The notes beneath the pieces were generated by a model. It did not search any database. It had not been told where the DNA came from and saw only the letters and a list, made by a program, of their open reading frames with translations. Below, one piece after another: positions 29,187-39,639 of a stretch of DNA of 64,000 bases. The position numbers and the translations under genes are program-made. Origin of the DNA: Mantamonas sphyraenae (taxonomy: Eukaryota > CRuMs > Mantamonadidae). The stretch is taken from assembly GCA_026936335.1 (NCBI GenBank), contig JAPMXV010000036.1, forward strand, positions 124,001 through 188,000, in the 5' to 3' direction. The first letter of the stretch is position 1; each line of letters begins with the position of its first letter.

Positions 29187-31281
29187 CCAAACAAAATCCA
29201 TCCAATGTTCTCCATTCCCCGCTCCTCCTTTCTCCACCTCCCACCACCCATCCCTTCTCCACCCTCCCCCTGTTCCCACCCTCCACCCACCTCCCCACCT
29301 CTTCCACTCACAACATCTCTTCCCTCCACACCTTGAACGTCTTGTCATACCCGCCACTCACAATGCACTCCCCGTCCACCCCCGCATCCACACACATCAC
29401 CTTGTCGTCGTGACTTGCCAACACCCCAATCAACCCAAAGTCCCGTCCACTCCACGTCCGCACACTCCCATCAAACGAGCTGCTCACAAGCACCCCTCCG
29501 TTCCGCCCCGTCCACCGCACCCCACTCACAAGCTTCTGGTGTCCTGCCATCGTGTACACACACTCCTTCCGCCGCAGATCCCACACTCGTATCGCATTGT
29601 CCATCGACCCACTCGCCACTTGATACCCATTCGGTGCAAAGTCCACACACAACACCTCCTTCACGTGTCCCTGCAGCGCAAGCACACTCCGACCCGTCCG
29701 CAAATCCCACACTCGCAACATTGCATCCAGTCCACCCGTCACCGCAAGCGACCCGTCACACTGCATGCTCACATCGTACGGTGTCGAGTAGTGTCCATCC
29801 TGCACAAGCACACACTCCTGTCGTTCCACATCCCACAGTCGCCACGTCCCATCGTGTGCACATGTGCCCACGTACTCCCCACTCGGATGGAATGCAATCC
29901 CCGTCAGTCTTCCCCCGTGTCCCTTCAGCTCTCCCAACGCTGCTCCTCCCTCCACACTCCACAGTTTCGCCACCCCGTCTGCCCCACAGCTTGCCAGCCC
30001 AACCTCTCCCTTGCCCACTCCTTCCAGTCCTCCCTCCACCACACGTGGATGCATCTTCACCCCCGTTGCCCTCTCTTCGTGCCCTTCCATACGCACAATC
30101 TCCTTGCATGTCACTGCACTCCACACAGCCACCCCTCCCGTCCAACACGCCGTTCCCACAACCTCCTCTCCCGCCTTCCCTCCCACACTGCATCCCACCA
30201 CAGGCCGTGTCCCTCCAAACTGCGATGCATGTGCCCCAAACGCCCCATACCGTCGCTTCTCCTCTCGATGTGCCTTGGCCACCCGTCGCAGTCCCTCCTC
30301 CGATTCTGCATCCTCCTCCGCCTCCCGTGCCCGTTCCGCCTCCACACGCACCTTGGCACGTGCCAATGAATACTTGGCTATCCGTTCACGTGCCTCCTTC
30401 AGTGTCACACTCCCCTCCGTGTACACCACCTCCGCTGCCCTTTCCTTCTCCTTTGCCCTTCGTGCCAATGTTGCCGCCGCTGCCTCTTCCTGCCTTTGCT
30501 TCAGCATTGCATTCACCTCTGCTCTGCTCTTTGGCAGCTCTCCCACCTCTCCTCCATACTCCACCAGCAGTGCTCGCAGTCGGTTCTTCCGATCCTCCGT
30601 CCCTTCTCCAAACAGCGTCACTGGCTGCTCCAACGACCGCAACCGTGCTCGCACATCCTTGTCCAGTGCAGGCACAACCACTCGCGTCAGTTTGCTCCTC
30701 CGTTCAAACTCCCGTTCCAGTTCCTTCCGTTCCTGCACGCTTGCAAGTGCCACTTCGCTCAGTTCCATCACGTCGTCGTCGTCGTCTTCCTCCTCCTCCT
30801 CGTCTTCACTCTCCCCATCCCCGTTCCCATCCCCGCTGCCACCCTTTCCTCCACCACCACTTCCCCTCTTTCCACCTTTGCCCTTGCCCTTGCCCTTGCC
30901 CCGTTCCAGCACGTTGATGTTCCCGGCCCGCCTTCCGCGTTCCAGTGCCTCTTCCTTGCTGCTCCTGTTTAGCTGCCCACTGGCCATCTGTTCGGCCAGG
31001 GATCCCATGTACACTGCCCCATCGTCCTCCTCTCCCTTCAACACCACCTCCTTGTCCGCGTCGTCAATGTCCATGCCCACACGCGTGATTCCAGTGCTCT
31101 CACCGTCGCGCATCTCCCCACTCCCACCTCATCCCGTGAAAGTGGCAATGCACTCTGTTCTGTTGTGTTTCATTCTCGTCCTGCTCTCCTTCCCTTTCCA
31201 CATCCCTGTGCATGTTTCCCGGGCGTTCGGGCGGCGGAAGTCACCCCCCAAATCATCCCACTGGGTTCCATCCCATCAGCA
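29084..31281. repeat. Right arm of the 2.2-kb inverted repeat
   Basis: Reverse complement of 26028-28227. It contains the true 3' end of the AAC(3) gene, PRP4-b and the last codons of HSF-B. The 856-bp spacer is 28228-29083. Confidence 0.93.
29308..31113 (-). CDS. PRPF4: U4/U6 snRNP protein PRP4 (PRPF4), copy b
   Basis: 601-residue, apparently intact duplicate of the gene at 26196-28007, in mirror orientation. From the Asp run onward the predicted protein is identical to copy a by eye; silent differences exist (for example around 29905-29911). Both copies keep complete WD40 blades and start codons, so both could be expressed. The gene is convergent with the AAC(3) gene (stops 122 bp apart), the same arrangement as copy a with the AAC(3) fragment. 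Confidence 0.94.
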   Translation of the reverse strand: MRDGESTGITRVGMDIDDADKEVVLKGEEDDGAVYMGSLAEQMASGQLNRSSKEEALERGRRAGNINVLERGKGKGKGKGGKRGSGGGGKGGSGDGNGDGESEDEEEEEDDDDDVMELSEVALASVQERKELEREFERRSKLTRVVVPALDKDVRARLRSLEQPVTLFGEGTEDRKNRLRALLVEYGGEVGELPKSRAEVNAMLKQRQEEAAAATLARRAKEKERAAEVVYTEGSVTLKEARERIAKYSLARAKVRVEAERAREAEEDAESEEGLRRVAKAHREEKRRYGAFGAHASQFGGTRPVVGCSVGGKAGEEVVGTACWTGGVAVWSAVTCKEIVRMEGHEERATGVKMHPRVVEGGLEGVGKGEVGLASCGADGVAKLWSVEGGAALGELKGHGGRLTGIAFHPSGEYVGTCAHDGTWRLWDVERQECVLVQDGHYSTPYDVSMQCDGSLAVTGGLDAMLRVWDLRTGRSVLALQGHVKEVLCVDFAPNGYQVASGSMDNAIRVWDLRRKECVYTMAGHQKLVSGVRWTGRNGGVLVSSSFDGSVRTWSGRDFGLIGVLASHDDKVMCVDAGVDGECIVSGGYDKTFKVWREEML

Positions 31282-33420
31282 ACTGGGCATTGACTGGATC
31301 CGAATCCAACTGGGTACCAGGTGGACGCGTGCGTGGCGACTGCAGACGGTCGTCTGTGCCGTTGCTGTCCACACTCAGGGCTCGGTTTGTCCCTTCCAGC
31401 CCCAGTGCCAAACCAGACTGGCCAAACAATTCCGTTACAGACTGGTCCACCCCCACCGGCGTGGCCAACATGCTAAACACGCCACCCATGCTCTTTTCGC
31501 TCGACGTGCCGCTGTTGCTGCTCTCCTGACCCGTGCTCCCTCCGCTGCTGCCGCTGCTGCTTCCACTGCTGCCCTGGCTGCCTTCACTGGATGGCGACTG
31601 TCTGCGTGTGCTTGAACGACCCTTGCTCTCTTCCGTTTCCCAATCGCCCTTGCCACCGTTGCGCCGTTTGCTACGCCTCGATCGCGAACTGTGATGCTTT
31701 CGTCCGCCACTCGACGAATTGCGATGATGGTGGCTGCTGCCCGAAGATCCCGACGTGCGTGAACGGCTACGTGAACGTGAGCTCGTGCGTGAGCTGCTGT
31801 CGCTGTTGCTGTCGTCCGTGCTCTTGCTGCCCTGCGAACGTCCGCTGCTCGCCGACGAGTAGCTGCCATCCAACATTGTGTAACTCATGTCGCTGCCCAC
31901 ATCACTGGTGCCCGTGCTGTTGCTGTTGCCCGTACGCACCGTGCTAATGCTCTTGTATCCCATGTTGGGAGAAGGCAACTTCTTCCCCAAACCCAGCAGC
32001 CTCGCTTGCCGGATGCCTGGCAATCCCTTGCCCTTGCCCATGCCCCCGGCGATCATGTCGTCCACAGATCCATCCGACGCCACCTCTGCCCCTCCGCCTT
32101 GCATGCGACGCACCACCATGGCGTACTTTTGGGCCACCACTTGCGTTTTGTGGAGTTCCTGCTCCATCATTTTCAGTGCGCTCTGCTGTGCGTGCATTTC
32201 CATCTGCATCGCCTTCATCTGGCCCAGGATCATGTCTCGCTCAGTCTTGAGCAGCATCAGCTCATGCATGTGGTTCTCAGACATCGTGTTCATCGTGTCG
32301 GAGCTGGCTCGAGACGCGGAACTCGCCCCATTGTCGCTTGTCGCTCCGCTTGATTTGCTGCCATTCTGTGTCGCAACCGGGTGTTGGGTCACACGATTGC
32401 CTCCATGGTACACCTGCAGCACATCCGGCTTGATGGAGTTTTCGCCGAGGATGTCGGCAAGCGCGTCGTTTCCTGCCCATTCCGTCCCCTCGTTGTCCCC
32501 GTTTGTTCGTTGACGTTTCTTGCTCTGTCCCACACTGCCAGCGCGTGTGGAGCGGCTGTGCTGCGAACTAATCGTAGAACGAGCATTCATCTCTCGGAAA
32601 TCGACTTCGCCGTCCTGTGTCTCCAACGCCATGTCTGCGGGGGGAACTTTGCGCTTCTTCCGATTCTGCGCGTTTTTTGGGGAGTTAGATTCTGCGCCTC
32701 ACAACCAGCTCCCGCGACACGCACATCCAAGCACACGCCACGCGCATGCACAATATCCGTTCTTCATGTCCCCACACATGCAATGCAAATCGGCTGCACA
32801 GCCCGATCTCCCCACACAAGCAGAACCTGACTTCCGTGGAAGACGGGGTTGCTCAATGGAAGCAATGCGCGATGCTTTTCCACACTTACCCGTGCGCTTG
32901 CAGTCTTGCGTTTGATGCGTCCAATGCTGTGCAAATCCTGCCTACGGAACATAGGATGGCTGAACGTGGAGGTTTCCACCTTGTGGAAGCCGTAGCTGTT
33001 GAGTTGTCGAACGAAGGAGGAAAAGCGGGAATGTTTGAAGGTGTTGCTCAATACTTCCCGCTCAAATGCACCGATGTCGTGGATGACCAGTCGGCACGGG
33101 TTCACTGCGTCGCTGTAGTCCAGATACTCCCCGTTCTCGTCTTTCATCAGTCGTTGGCTCTCATCGTCCGAGGCGTTGCGACGCGTTCCGCGTCGCTTTT
33201 TTCCACTGCCCAAAGGTCGCCCGCCTTTTCCGTACGTCTCCCAGTCCCACGACACGATGTGCTGCGTGTCCGGGCTTTCCAAAATCAGGTACGTCTTGAT
33301 CAGGAAGCTCGTTGTGCTCTTAGGAAACACAAACACACGCCCATCACTGCTGGTTGCCTGCTTCCCGTCAGAACGCAGTGCTGCCGCCTCCTCCTCCGGC
33401 TGTTCATACAGTGTGAACAT
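31253..33420 (-). CDS. HSF: Heat-shock transcription factor B
   Basis: Paralogue of HSF-A in mirror orientation. Start 33420 (MFTLYEQPEEEAA). Exon 1 (33420-32890) carries the DNA-binding domain: FVFPKSTTSFLIKTYLIL, HIVSWDWETY, LSNTFKHSRFSSFVRQLNSY and MFRRQDLHSIGRIKRK. Intron 32889-32666 (donor GTAAGT) leads to exon 2 (32665-31253), which begins with a nuclear signal NRKKRKV. A coiled coil (LLKTERDMILGQMKAMQMEM) resembles HR-A/B. Ser/Arg-rich sequence, GVFSMLATPVGVDQSVTELF and the terminal LLMGWNPVG follow. The gene is intact and lacks the Gln repeat of HSF-A. Outside the DNA-binding domain and the motifs named, the two paralogues are hard to align. Confidence 0.88.
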
Positions 33421-33634
33421 GCCCGTCCCGTCTTGTTTTTCTTGTGTATCGCTCACTTTCGGATCTTCCGGTGGTGTAGTGTGTTTCTAGTGATACGGCT
33501 TCTGTGCTACGACTACGGAATGCGCTGAACGGGGTGAGGTGTTTTTTTTTGAGCAGGCAGGCGCAGAAAAATTTTGGGGAGTTGGCCCTGAAGGAGCCTC
33601 CCTCGTCTGATCGCAGCACCAATTTCACAAACGG

Positions 33635-33868
33635 TCAGAAGCCGCCGCACACTTGAAGCATGTCTACGTCGCCAGCAAAGTCTGTCTCCCCGACAACATG
33701 CTCAACAACCAGCGGGGGGGTGTGACGAAGCCAGGGGGCACTTTCTTCCAGAAAAACCTGGACGTCTTTTTCCGATTGGCACTTTCCACACCACACAACC
33801 AAACCAAGCCCGTCGTTTCCCATCAAAGACGCGCAATCTGTGCATCCGAACACCTGGCAGATGCTCAT
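33635..33868 (-). CDS. Small Cys-rich ORF, possible zinc ribbon
   Basis: 77 codons from ATG 33868. CTDC and, 17 residues later, CGKC form a possible zinc-binding pair (CxxC-x17-CxxC). The rest is hydrophobic and acidic, with no family recognised. Its ATG overlaps the TGA of the TatB-like gene (ATGA). It may be a downstream cistron, an alternatively spliced 3' exon of the TatB-like gene, or chance. Confidence 0.35.
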   Translation of the reverse strand: MSICQVFGCTDCASLMGNDGLGLVVWCGKCQSEKDVQVFLEESAPWLRHTPPLVVEHVVGETDFAGDVDMLQVCGGF

Positions 33869-34657
33869 CGCTTTTCCATTTCCTCAGCCCTCGCCTGCAT
33901 CGCCCGCCGCACCATCCGCGCTTTCTCTAGCTTGTGAATCGACTCTGTGACCTGCCCAGCCACATGCTGTCCACTGTATACATGTGTTGAATGTGTTGAC
34001 GCACTTCCACCCCGGTTCACTTCGATTTGCTTCATGTCTGACCGTGGCACGCCCACACGAGTCACTACCGCCGCAGCGTTGCCCTCCCGCTCCTCTCCTG
34101 CGTCCAGCAAAGCACTTCCCAAGCCCTTTGCACTCACTCCTCGCCGCAACTCGCTTCGCATCTCCTGTAGCTCGCTCACACCCTCCTGAAACTCCCTCCG
34201 AAGCTGCAAACGGCCAGGTCAGCGCCAACCGCGACTCGCCAACGCGCCCCCCTGCATCCCACGCCTCTCCATCTTCCGAAAAGCTCACCTCGTCCAGTTG
34301 CGACTCCTTTGCGAAACGCTGCAGCATCGCCCGCGTCGACTGTACATACCCTACGGCCCTCCCCACCGATCGCCCCACAAGATACGCAATGCGCGGAAGC
34401 TGCTGCGGCCCCACAACCACAACCGCCACCCCAGCTGTCAGCACAACTTCCGTCACACTCAAGTCAAACATCCATGCGTGCCCAACTCTTTGTCCACACG
34501 ATGTTTCCCCTGCCCGTGCCCGTGCACAACAAACGCCACCATCCCACATGTCCAAGCGCACCCCGTCGCCATCCAACACATCCATATCCACTGCCTCCAC
34601 TGCCCCAAAACGCATGCGTGTCGATGACACCCTCACTCGCTTCAGCGACGTCGCCAT
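33865..34657 (-). CDS. tatB: TatB-like subunit of a twin-arginine (Tat) translocase, nuclear-encoded
   Basis: Predicted membrane subunit that receives folded Tat substrates. Exons 34657-34289 and 34203-33865 (donor GTGAGC, acceptor TTTGCAG, phase 0) give 235 residues. Residues 63 onward read MFDLSVTEVV: the TatB start MFD, the conserved Glu at position 8 of that core (Glu70) and the hinge GPQQLP (83-88) after a short hydrophobic helix. An amphipathic helix and a charged coiled coil (LRREFQEGVSELQEM) follow, as in bacterial TatB. The 62-residue extension begins MATSLKRVRVSSTRMRF, basic and Ser/Arg-rich without early acidic residues, which suits a mitochondrial presequence. An intron rules out bacterial contamination. 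GPQQLP is closer to bacterial TatB than to plastid Hcf106. Confidence 0.8.
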
Positions 34658-37226
34658 GTACGCAATCTGCCCGCAAATAGGTTTGCTCCAAATCACCGCT
34701 CACACTTGACTCGATCCTGACACCACACACTCATCCAGCAATTCTCCAGACCCATCCACCGTTTCCCTCACCATTACACCCACCACATCCACCTCATCTT
34801 CATCTTCATCTTCATCTTCATCCTCATCTTCATCTTCATCCTCATCCTCATCCCTCTCCTCAAAGACGAGCACCCAGATCCCTCTCACGCCCGTGTCGGC
34901 AACCCCAAGCAAGTACATTGTCGCTGTGGCTGAAAACAAAGGTGGTGAGGTCGGCATGGCTGCCATCGACACTCGCTACCCGTGCCTCGAACTCTTTTAC
35001 CACGCGGATTCCATCAACACCTATGCACTGACTCTGACTCGCTTGCACAACCTCAACCCGGCCGAGATCCTCCTTAGCAGCACAAACACCCGCAAATCCA
35101 AGCGCTCCGACTCCAGCTCCGCCTCGACCGCCGATTCACAGCTCACACGCACCATTCGCCAGGCCCTTGTTTCCTCCACCACCTCCAAAACCAAGCTCGT
35201 CATGATTGCCCGCATGCACTACAACGACTCCAAGGGGCTCCTCTACGTCCGCTCGCACAGTGCCCAGGATGTGGACCTCCTTGAACTCGAGCATTCCAGC
35301 AAATACTTGTGCCTGGCAGCAACACACGCCCTCATGACCTATCTCGAGTACGAGCACCACCTCGCATTTGCGCGCCACTCCCTCAAGGTCGTCTACTGCG
35401 GCATCCAAGGTCATATGATGCTCGACACCTCGTCCATTGTCAACCTCGAATTGCTGGCCAACCTGCGTAGCGGCAAGACTCAACACTCGCTGTTCGGTCT
35501 TCTCAACCGCACCAAAACGCCTGCCGGTGCAAAGTTGCTTCGCTCAAACATCGTCCAGCCACTCGCCGATGAGAGCAGCATCCGTATGCGTCTCGACTGC
35601 CTTGATGAGCTCCTCAACGACGAAGGTCTCTTCCACACCTGCCAGGCCTCTCTCGCCGCCTTTGCCGACATGGACCGCATCCTCAGTGCCCTTGTCAACA
35701 TCCACACGGGAAATCAGGTGCGTCACGCCGTCCAGGGCATCCAGAACATCCTGTGCCTCAAGCAGAACCTCGAGTTGCTGCCCACGCTGCACGAGGCAAT
35801 CGCAGACTGCCACAATCCCCTTCTCCAGGCCATGGCCGACAACACCGCACACCCGTCCTTTGACCATCTGCGCAAGCGCATCGACGAGGTCATCAACCCA
35901 GATGCAGGCTTGTCCACCTTTCTTCTTCGCAAGAAGATGCAGCAATGTTTTGCCGTGCGCACCGGAATCAACGGTCTCCTCGACGTTGCACGCCGCACCT
36001 ACAGCGCCACATGCGAAGAGATCTTCCAACTCTCTCAGGACCTGTCTGAACGTCTGCAGTTGCCCGACCTGCGCCTCGCCTACAATGCCAAACGCCATTT
36101 TCACCTGTCGTGCGCCGCGCCGGCCGGGGATCTTTCCCTTCCCGAGGAATGCGTCCAGGTCTCACGCCAACGCAAACGCATTGTGTTTTCCACTGAGCAG
36201 CTCATTTCGCTGTCCAACCGCAACACAGAGGCCATGGAGGAGGTGTTCTTGCTGGCCAACAAGGTGGTCGAAGATCTCGTCGCCACGATCCGCAAAGACA
36301 TCGGACCGCTGCACAACCTCAACGAAAGCATCGCCTTGCTCGACCTCATGGTTTCACACGCTGCGTTCGTGTCGACCAGCAACGAGTACGTGCGGCCTGA
36401 GGTCACGGCCGACGGGCCCATTGCCATCCGCCTGGGGCGACACCCCATCATGGAGGTCATCCGGGCGCAGCAGTTTGTGGCCAACGACACGTACATGGGC
36501 GACACGAGCAACTTCCAGCTGCTTACCGGACCCAACATGGCGGGCAAGTCGACCATCCTGAAGCAAATCGGCCTCATTGTCATCTTGGCCCACATCGGAT
36601 GCTACGTTCCTGCAGCGTATGCTTCCATCCGCATCACCGACCGCTTGTTCACTCGCGTGGGCACAGGGGACAGCATCGAAAACAATTGCAGCTCGTTCAT
36701 GCTGGAGATGAAGGAGATGGCCTACATTGTGGAAAACACCACCGACCGCTCATTGATTCTGGTGGACGAGTTGGGACGCAGCACGAGCCTGGGCGATGGA
36801 TTTGGCATTGTGTTTGCCCTGAGCGAGTACCTGCTCAGCTTGCGTGCGTACTCCCTCTTTGTCACGCACATCGAAGACATGGAGCTTCTGGGCCGCCTGT
36901 ATGCAAACGTGCGTCAGTTTCAGGTGCTGGTTCAGATGGCCAACCATGGAGTGGTGTACCAGCACACCCTGGCCCAAGGCTTTGCCAAGAGCAACGAGGA
37001 TGCGATCTGGTGGCTGTGCAAGGTAGCCGGTCTGCCTGCGTCGCTCATGGACCATGCCAAGAGCGTGCTCCAGGACATCGAGCAGGTGCGTGCAAGCGTG
37101 CGCTCTGCTGAGGCCAACAAGGCCCTGTACGATGTAGCCCAGCAACTGTTGAATCTGCGCAACTCGAGTATGGCTCCCGAGGCCATGCAGACGTACCTGC
37201 GCACGTTGCGCAATCGCCTGCGATGA
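34656..37226 (+). CDS. MSH4: Meiotic MutS homologue MSH4
   Basis: Partner of MSH5 that stabilises meiotic recombination intermediates. The main exon (about 34750-37226) contains a Ser-rich leader encoded by a TTCATC repeat, then KYIVAVAENKGGEVGMAAID, the MutS connector/core domains, and the ATPase: Walker A TGPNMAGKST (about 36528), FTRVGTGDSIENNCSSFMLE, Walker B SLILVDELGRSTS and SLFVTHIEDME. The mismatch-reading domain I is absent, as in MSH4. There is no in-frame Met before the Ser tract. A short first exon, ATG 34656 to 34680 with a weak donor GTTTGC and an acceptor ending at 34749, fits phase but is uncertain. That ATG overlaps the TatB-like start codon on the other strand. Confidence 0.88.
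34793..34853. repeat. TTCATC hexamer repeat (poly-Ser leader of MSH4)
   Basis: About ten imperfect TTCATC/CTCATC units that encode consecutive Ser at the N-terminus of MSH4. Confidence 0.85.
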
Positions 37227-37297
37227 AGCGGTGACCGAGAGGGGAGGGACTGTGGTGGATCGAGTGCAAACACATCCATTTGCCAGCCGCCCTCTGT

Positions 37298-39639
37298 TCA
37301 TAGCGTCTCCTCGGGGCCATCGGCATTCTTGGCCATGTGCCACCTCAGCAAGGCAGCGCTGGCGTCAGCAACACCCATTTTGTTCAAGGCAGCCACCAAG
37401 CGCATGGCAAAGGGGTCGTCACCTCGCTGGTCGCGCACCATGGCGGCCAGGAGGCGGAGGTACACGTGTTGAGGCAGAAGTTTGCCGTCGTGGCGGGCCT
37501 CCCACTCGCGAAGGGCATCCATGCACTGTGCACCAAGGCCAGCCTGTCGTAGCCCTTGACCAGAGTGTACACGGTTGTGCTGTCCCATTGCAAGTCAAAC
37601 TGCTGCTTGGCGATTCGCAGCAACTGTTCCGCGTCGTCGACACGCCGCTGGAGCAGCAGACCGTGCAGCACAATGTTGAGCGAGTCTGTGCCCGGCTGCA
37701 CGCCCGACTCTGGCATGAGCTGGGTAAAGGTGTGCAGGGCCTGCTCGGGCAGACCACCCTGCAAACACAGCTGGAGCATGGGATTCCAGGAGAGGCGATC
37801 CGGTGTGACGCCGGCCTTGGCCATCTGTTCAAACGTGGTCATACCGGGCACGGGCATGTTGTGACGAGCACATCCCTTGAGGAGACTGTTGAACGTGACC
37901 CTGTCCCCAAACACACCCCGAGCCTGCACGAGCTTGATCCACACGGCAAAGATGCGCTTAAACGCAGCGACATCTTCCTCAGCACAGGCGTTTATGTGCT
38001 GGTTGAGCACACGCACAGCCACGGCCTGGGACTGGCTCTCAAACAGGGCTTCCAGGGTGTGTGCGAGCAGCGTCGTGCTGCGTGGCTGCCGCACCAGCAG
38101 GCCCGCAAGGGCGGACAGGGTGTCTGCCGTGTGTGTGGTAGGATGGGACATGAGCACGGGTGCAATGCGCATGGCATGCTTCTCCGGACGCATGCGAGCA
38201 GTCTTGAGCAGGGCCTTGGCAGAGACGGGATTTGGACGCACACGGGCGACCTTGCGCAGGTGTTCAATGGCACGCAGACTGGTGTCCATGTCGCCATGTT
38301 CTGCACACGCGGACAAGAGCACGTTGAGAGTAACGGCGTTGGGTCGTGCAGGTGCACACTGGCGCAAGAGGGCGTCCAGGCCGTCGAGAAGCTGTGCGGG
38401 GGATTGCATGGTGCGCCGCTGCACGCCCAGCAGTCCATTGAGGGTATATACATCGGGTTGGATGGATTGGGACTGCATGAGATCCAACCAATGGTGTGCT
38501 CGTTCGAGGGCATGGTGTGGGTCCTTGAGCGTGGCACAGCCCGCAATGAGGGTGTTGAAGCTGATGCGGTCGGGCTTGAGGTGTGTGTGTGTGCGTTGTA
38601 GCTGCATGAGGTCATCCAGCAGTGCCTCTGCAGCACGCATGTCACCCGAAGAGGTGGATGAGGCAGCAGAGGTGGCACGCATGAGTGCGTTGTAGGCACT
38701 GACCACGTTCCGTGCGGCACGTGCGGCGTTGGAGAGTCGCACGTCGCCATGCAACAGTTGCTTGCGCAGATCCAAGAGACTGGCATGCGCATGGACGAGA
38801 TCACCCTGTTCAATGGCCGCATGGACCAGGTTGGCATGCACGTGTGCACTGGGGGCAATGCGCATGTCCTGCATCAGTTGGGTGGCCTCGTCCAAACCAC
38901 GTCGTGCTCGGATGCGAACCATGGCGGCGTACGTAAAGGCGTCGGGAGTGTCCACGTGGGCAAACACCTCATCGGCCATGTGGTTGGCCACACACGGTGA
39001 CAGGCAATAATGATGTTGTTGTTGTTGTTGGTGGTGGTGGTTGGAGGAGGAGGAGGAGGAGGCGTGGTGGGATTGGGTGGTGGAGTAGCAGGTGGTGGTG
39101 CTGGCATGGGCAATGCCATTCAAGAGGGTGTTGAGCACAATGGTGTTTGCCTGTGGGGTGGGTGAGGGCAGAGGGATCTTGGCCCCACGTTGTGGATAGT
39201 ATCCACGTTGCATGCCACGCACCACGCCATACGCACGTGGCACATCGCCACTTCGACACAGAGCCTTGACCAACGTGCCGTACGTAGCCTCGTTGGGTGT
39301 CACCTGTTCCCCAGGCAGCATCCTCTCGGCAAACAGCGCCTGGGCTAGATCCGCTCGCCCATCTCGTGCACACCTGTTCAGCACCATGTTGTGCGCATAC
39401 ACACTGGAGGCCAGAGGAGAGTGTGGTTCAGAGGACAATTGACGACGAAAGTGGGAGACCACTCGTCCTGCATGTCCCTTGGCCAGGCATTCGTCCACAA
39501 GCTGCTGCACGCTCTTGGGTGCCACTTGTTGTTGATCGGCCAGCAACTCCTCCGCCGCCGCCGCCTGTGCCATGGACGTCGTCGACAGCACACGCACAGT
39601 GGCCCAGGGCACCACTCTATGGCCCTTTCTCGTCAGCAT
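37298..39639 (-). CDS. Pentatricopeptide repeat (PPR) protein, one frame break
   Basis: Organellar RNA-binding protein by family. Start ATG 39639: MLTRKGHRVVPWATVRVLST looks like a mitochondrial presequence. Repeated 35-residue helical units carry the PPR pattern, for example VYAHNMVLNRCARDGRADLA, ATYGTLVKALCRSGDVPRA, DAFTYAAMVRIRARRGLDEA, ISFNTLIAGCATLKDPHHA, VTLNVLLSACAEHGDM, VTFNSLLKGCARHNMPVPG and DSLNIVLHGLLLQRRVDDAE. A poly-Gln/His insert interrupts an early repeat. At about 37550 the frame shifts by one: one extra G in AAGGGC would join TTVYTLVKG to LRQAGLGAQCMDALREW and continue to the stop at 37298; without it the protein ends at 37384 after out-of-frame residues. About 780 residues if joined. 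Confidence 0.8.

Noticed and set aside
33865-34657. Bacterial contamination as the source of the TatB-like gene.
   Set aside because: A phase-0 GT-AG intron interrupts the conserved region and the flanking genes are clearly eukaryotic on the same contig.
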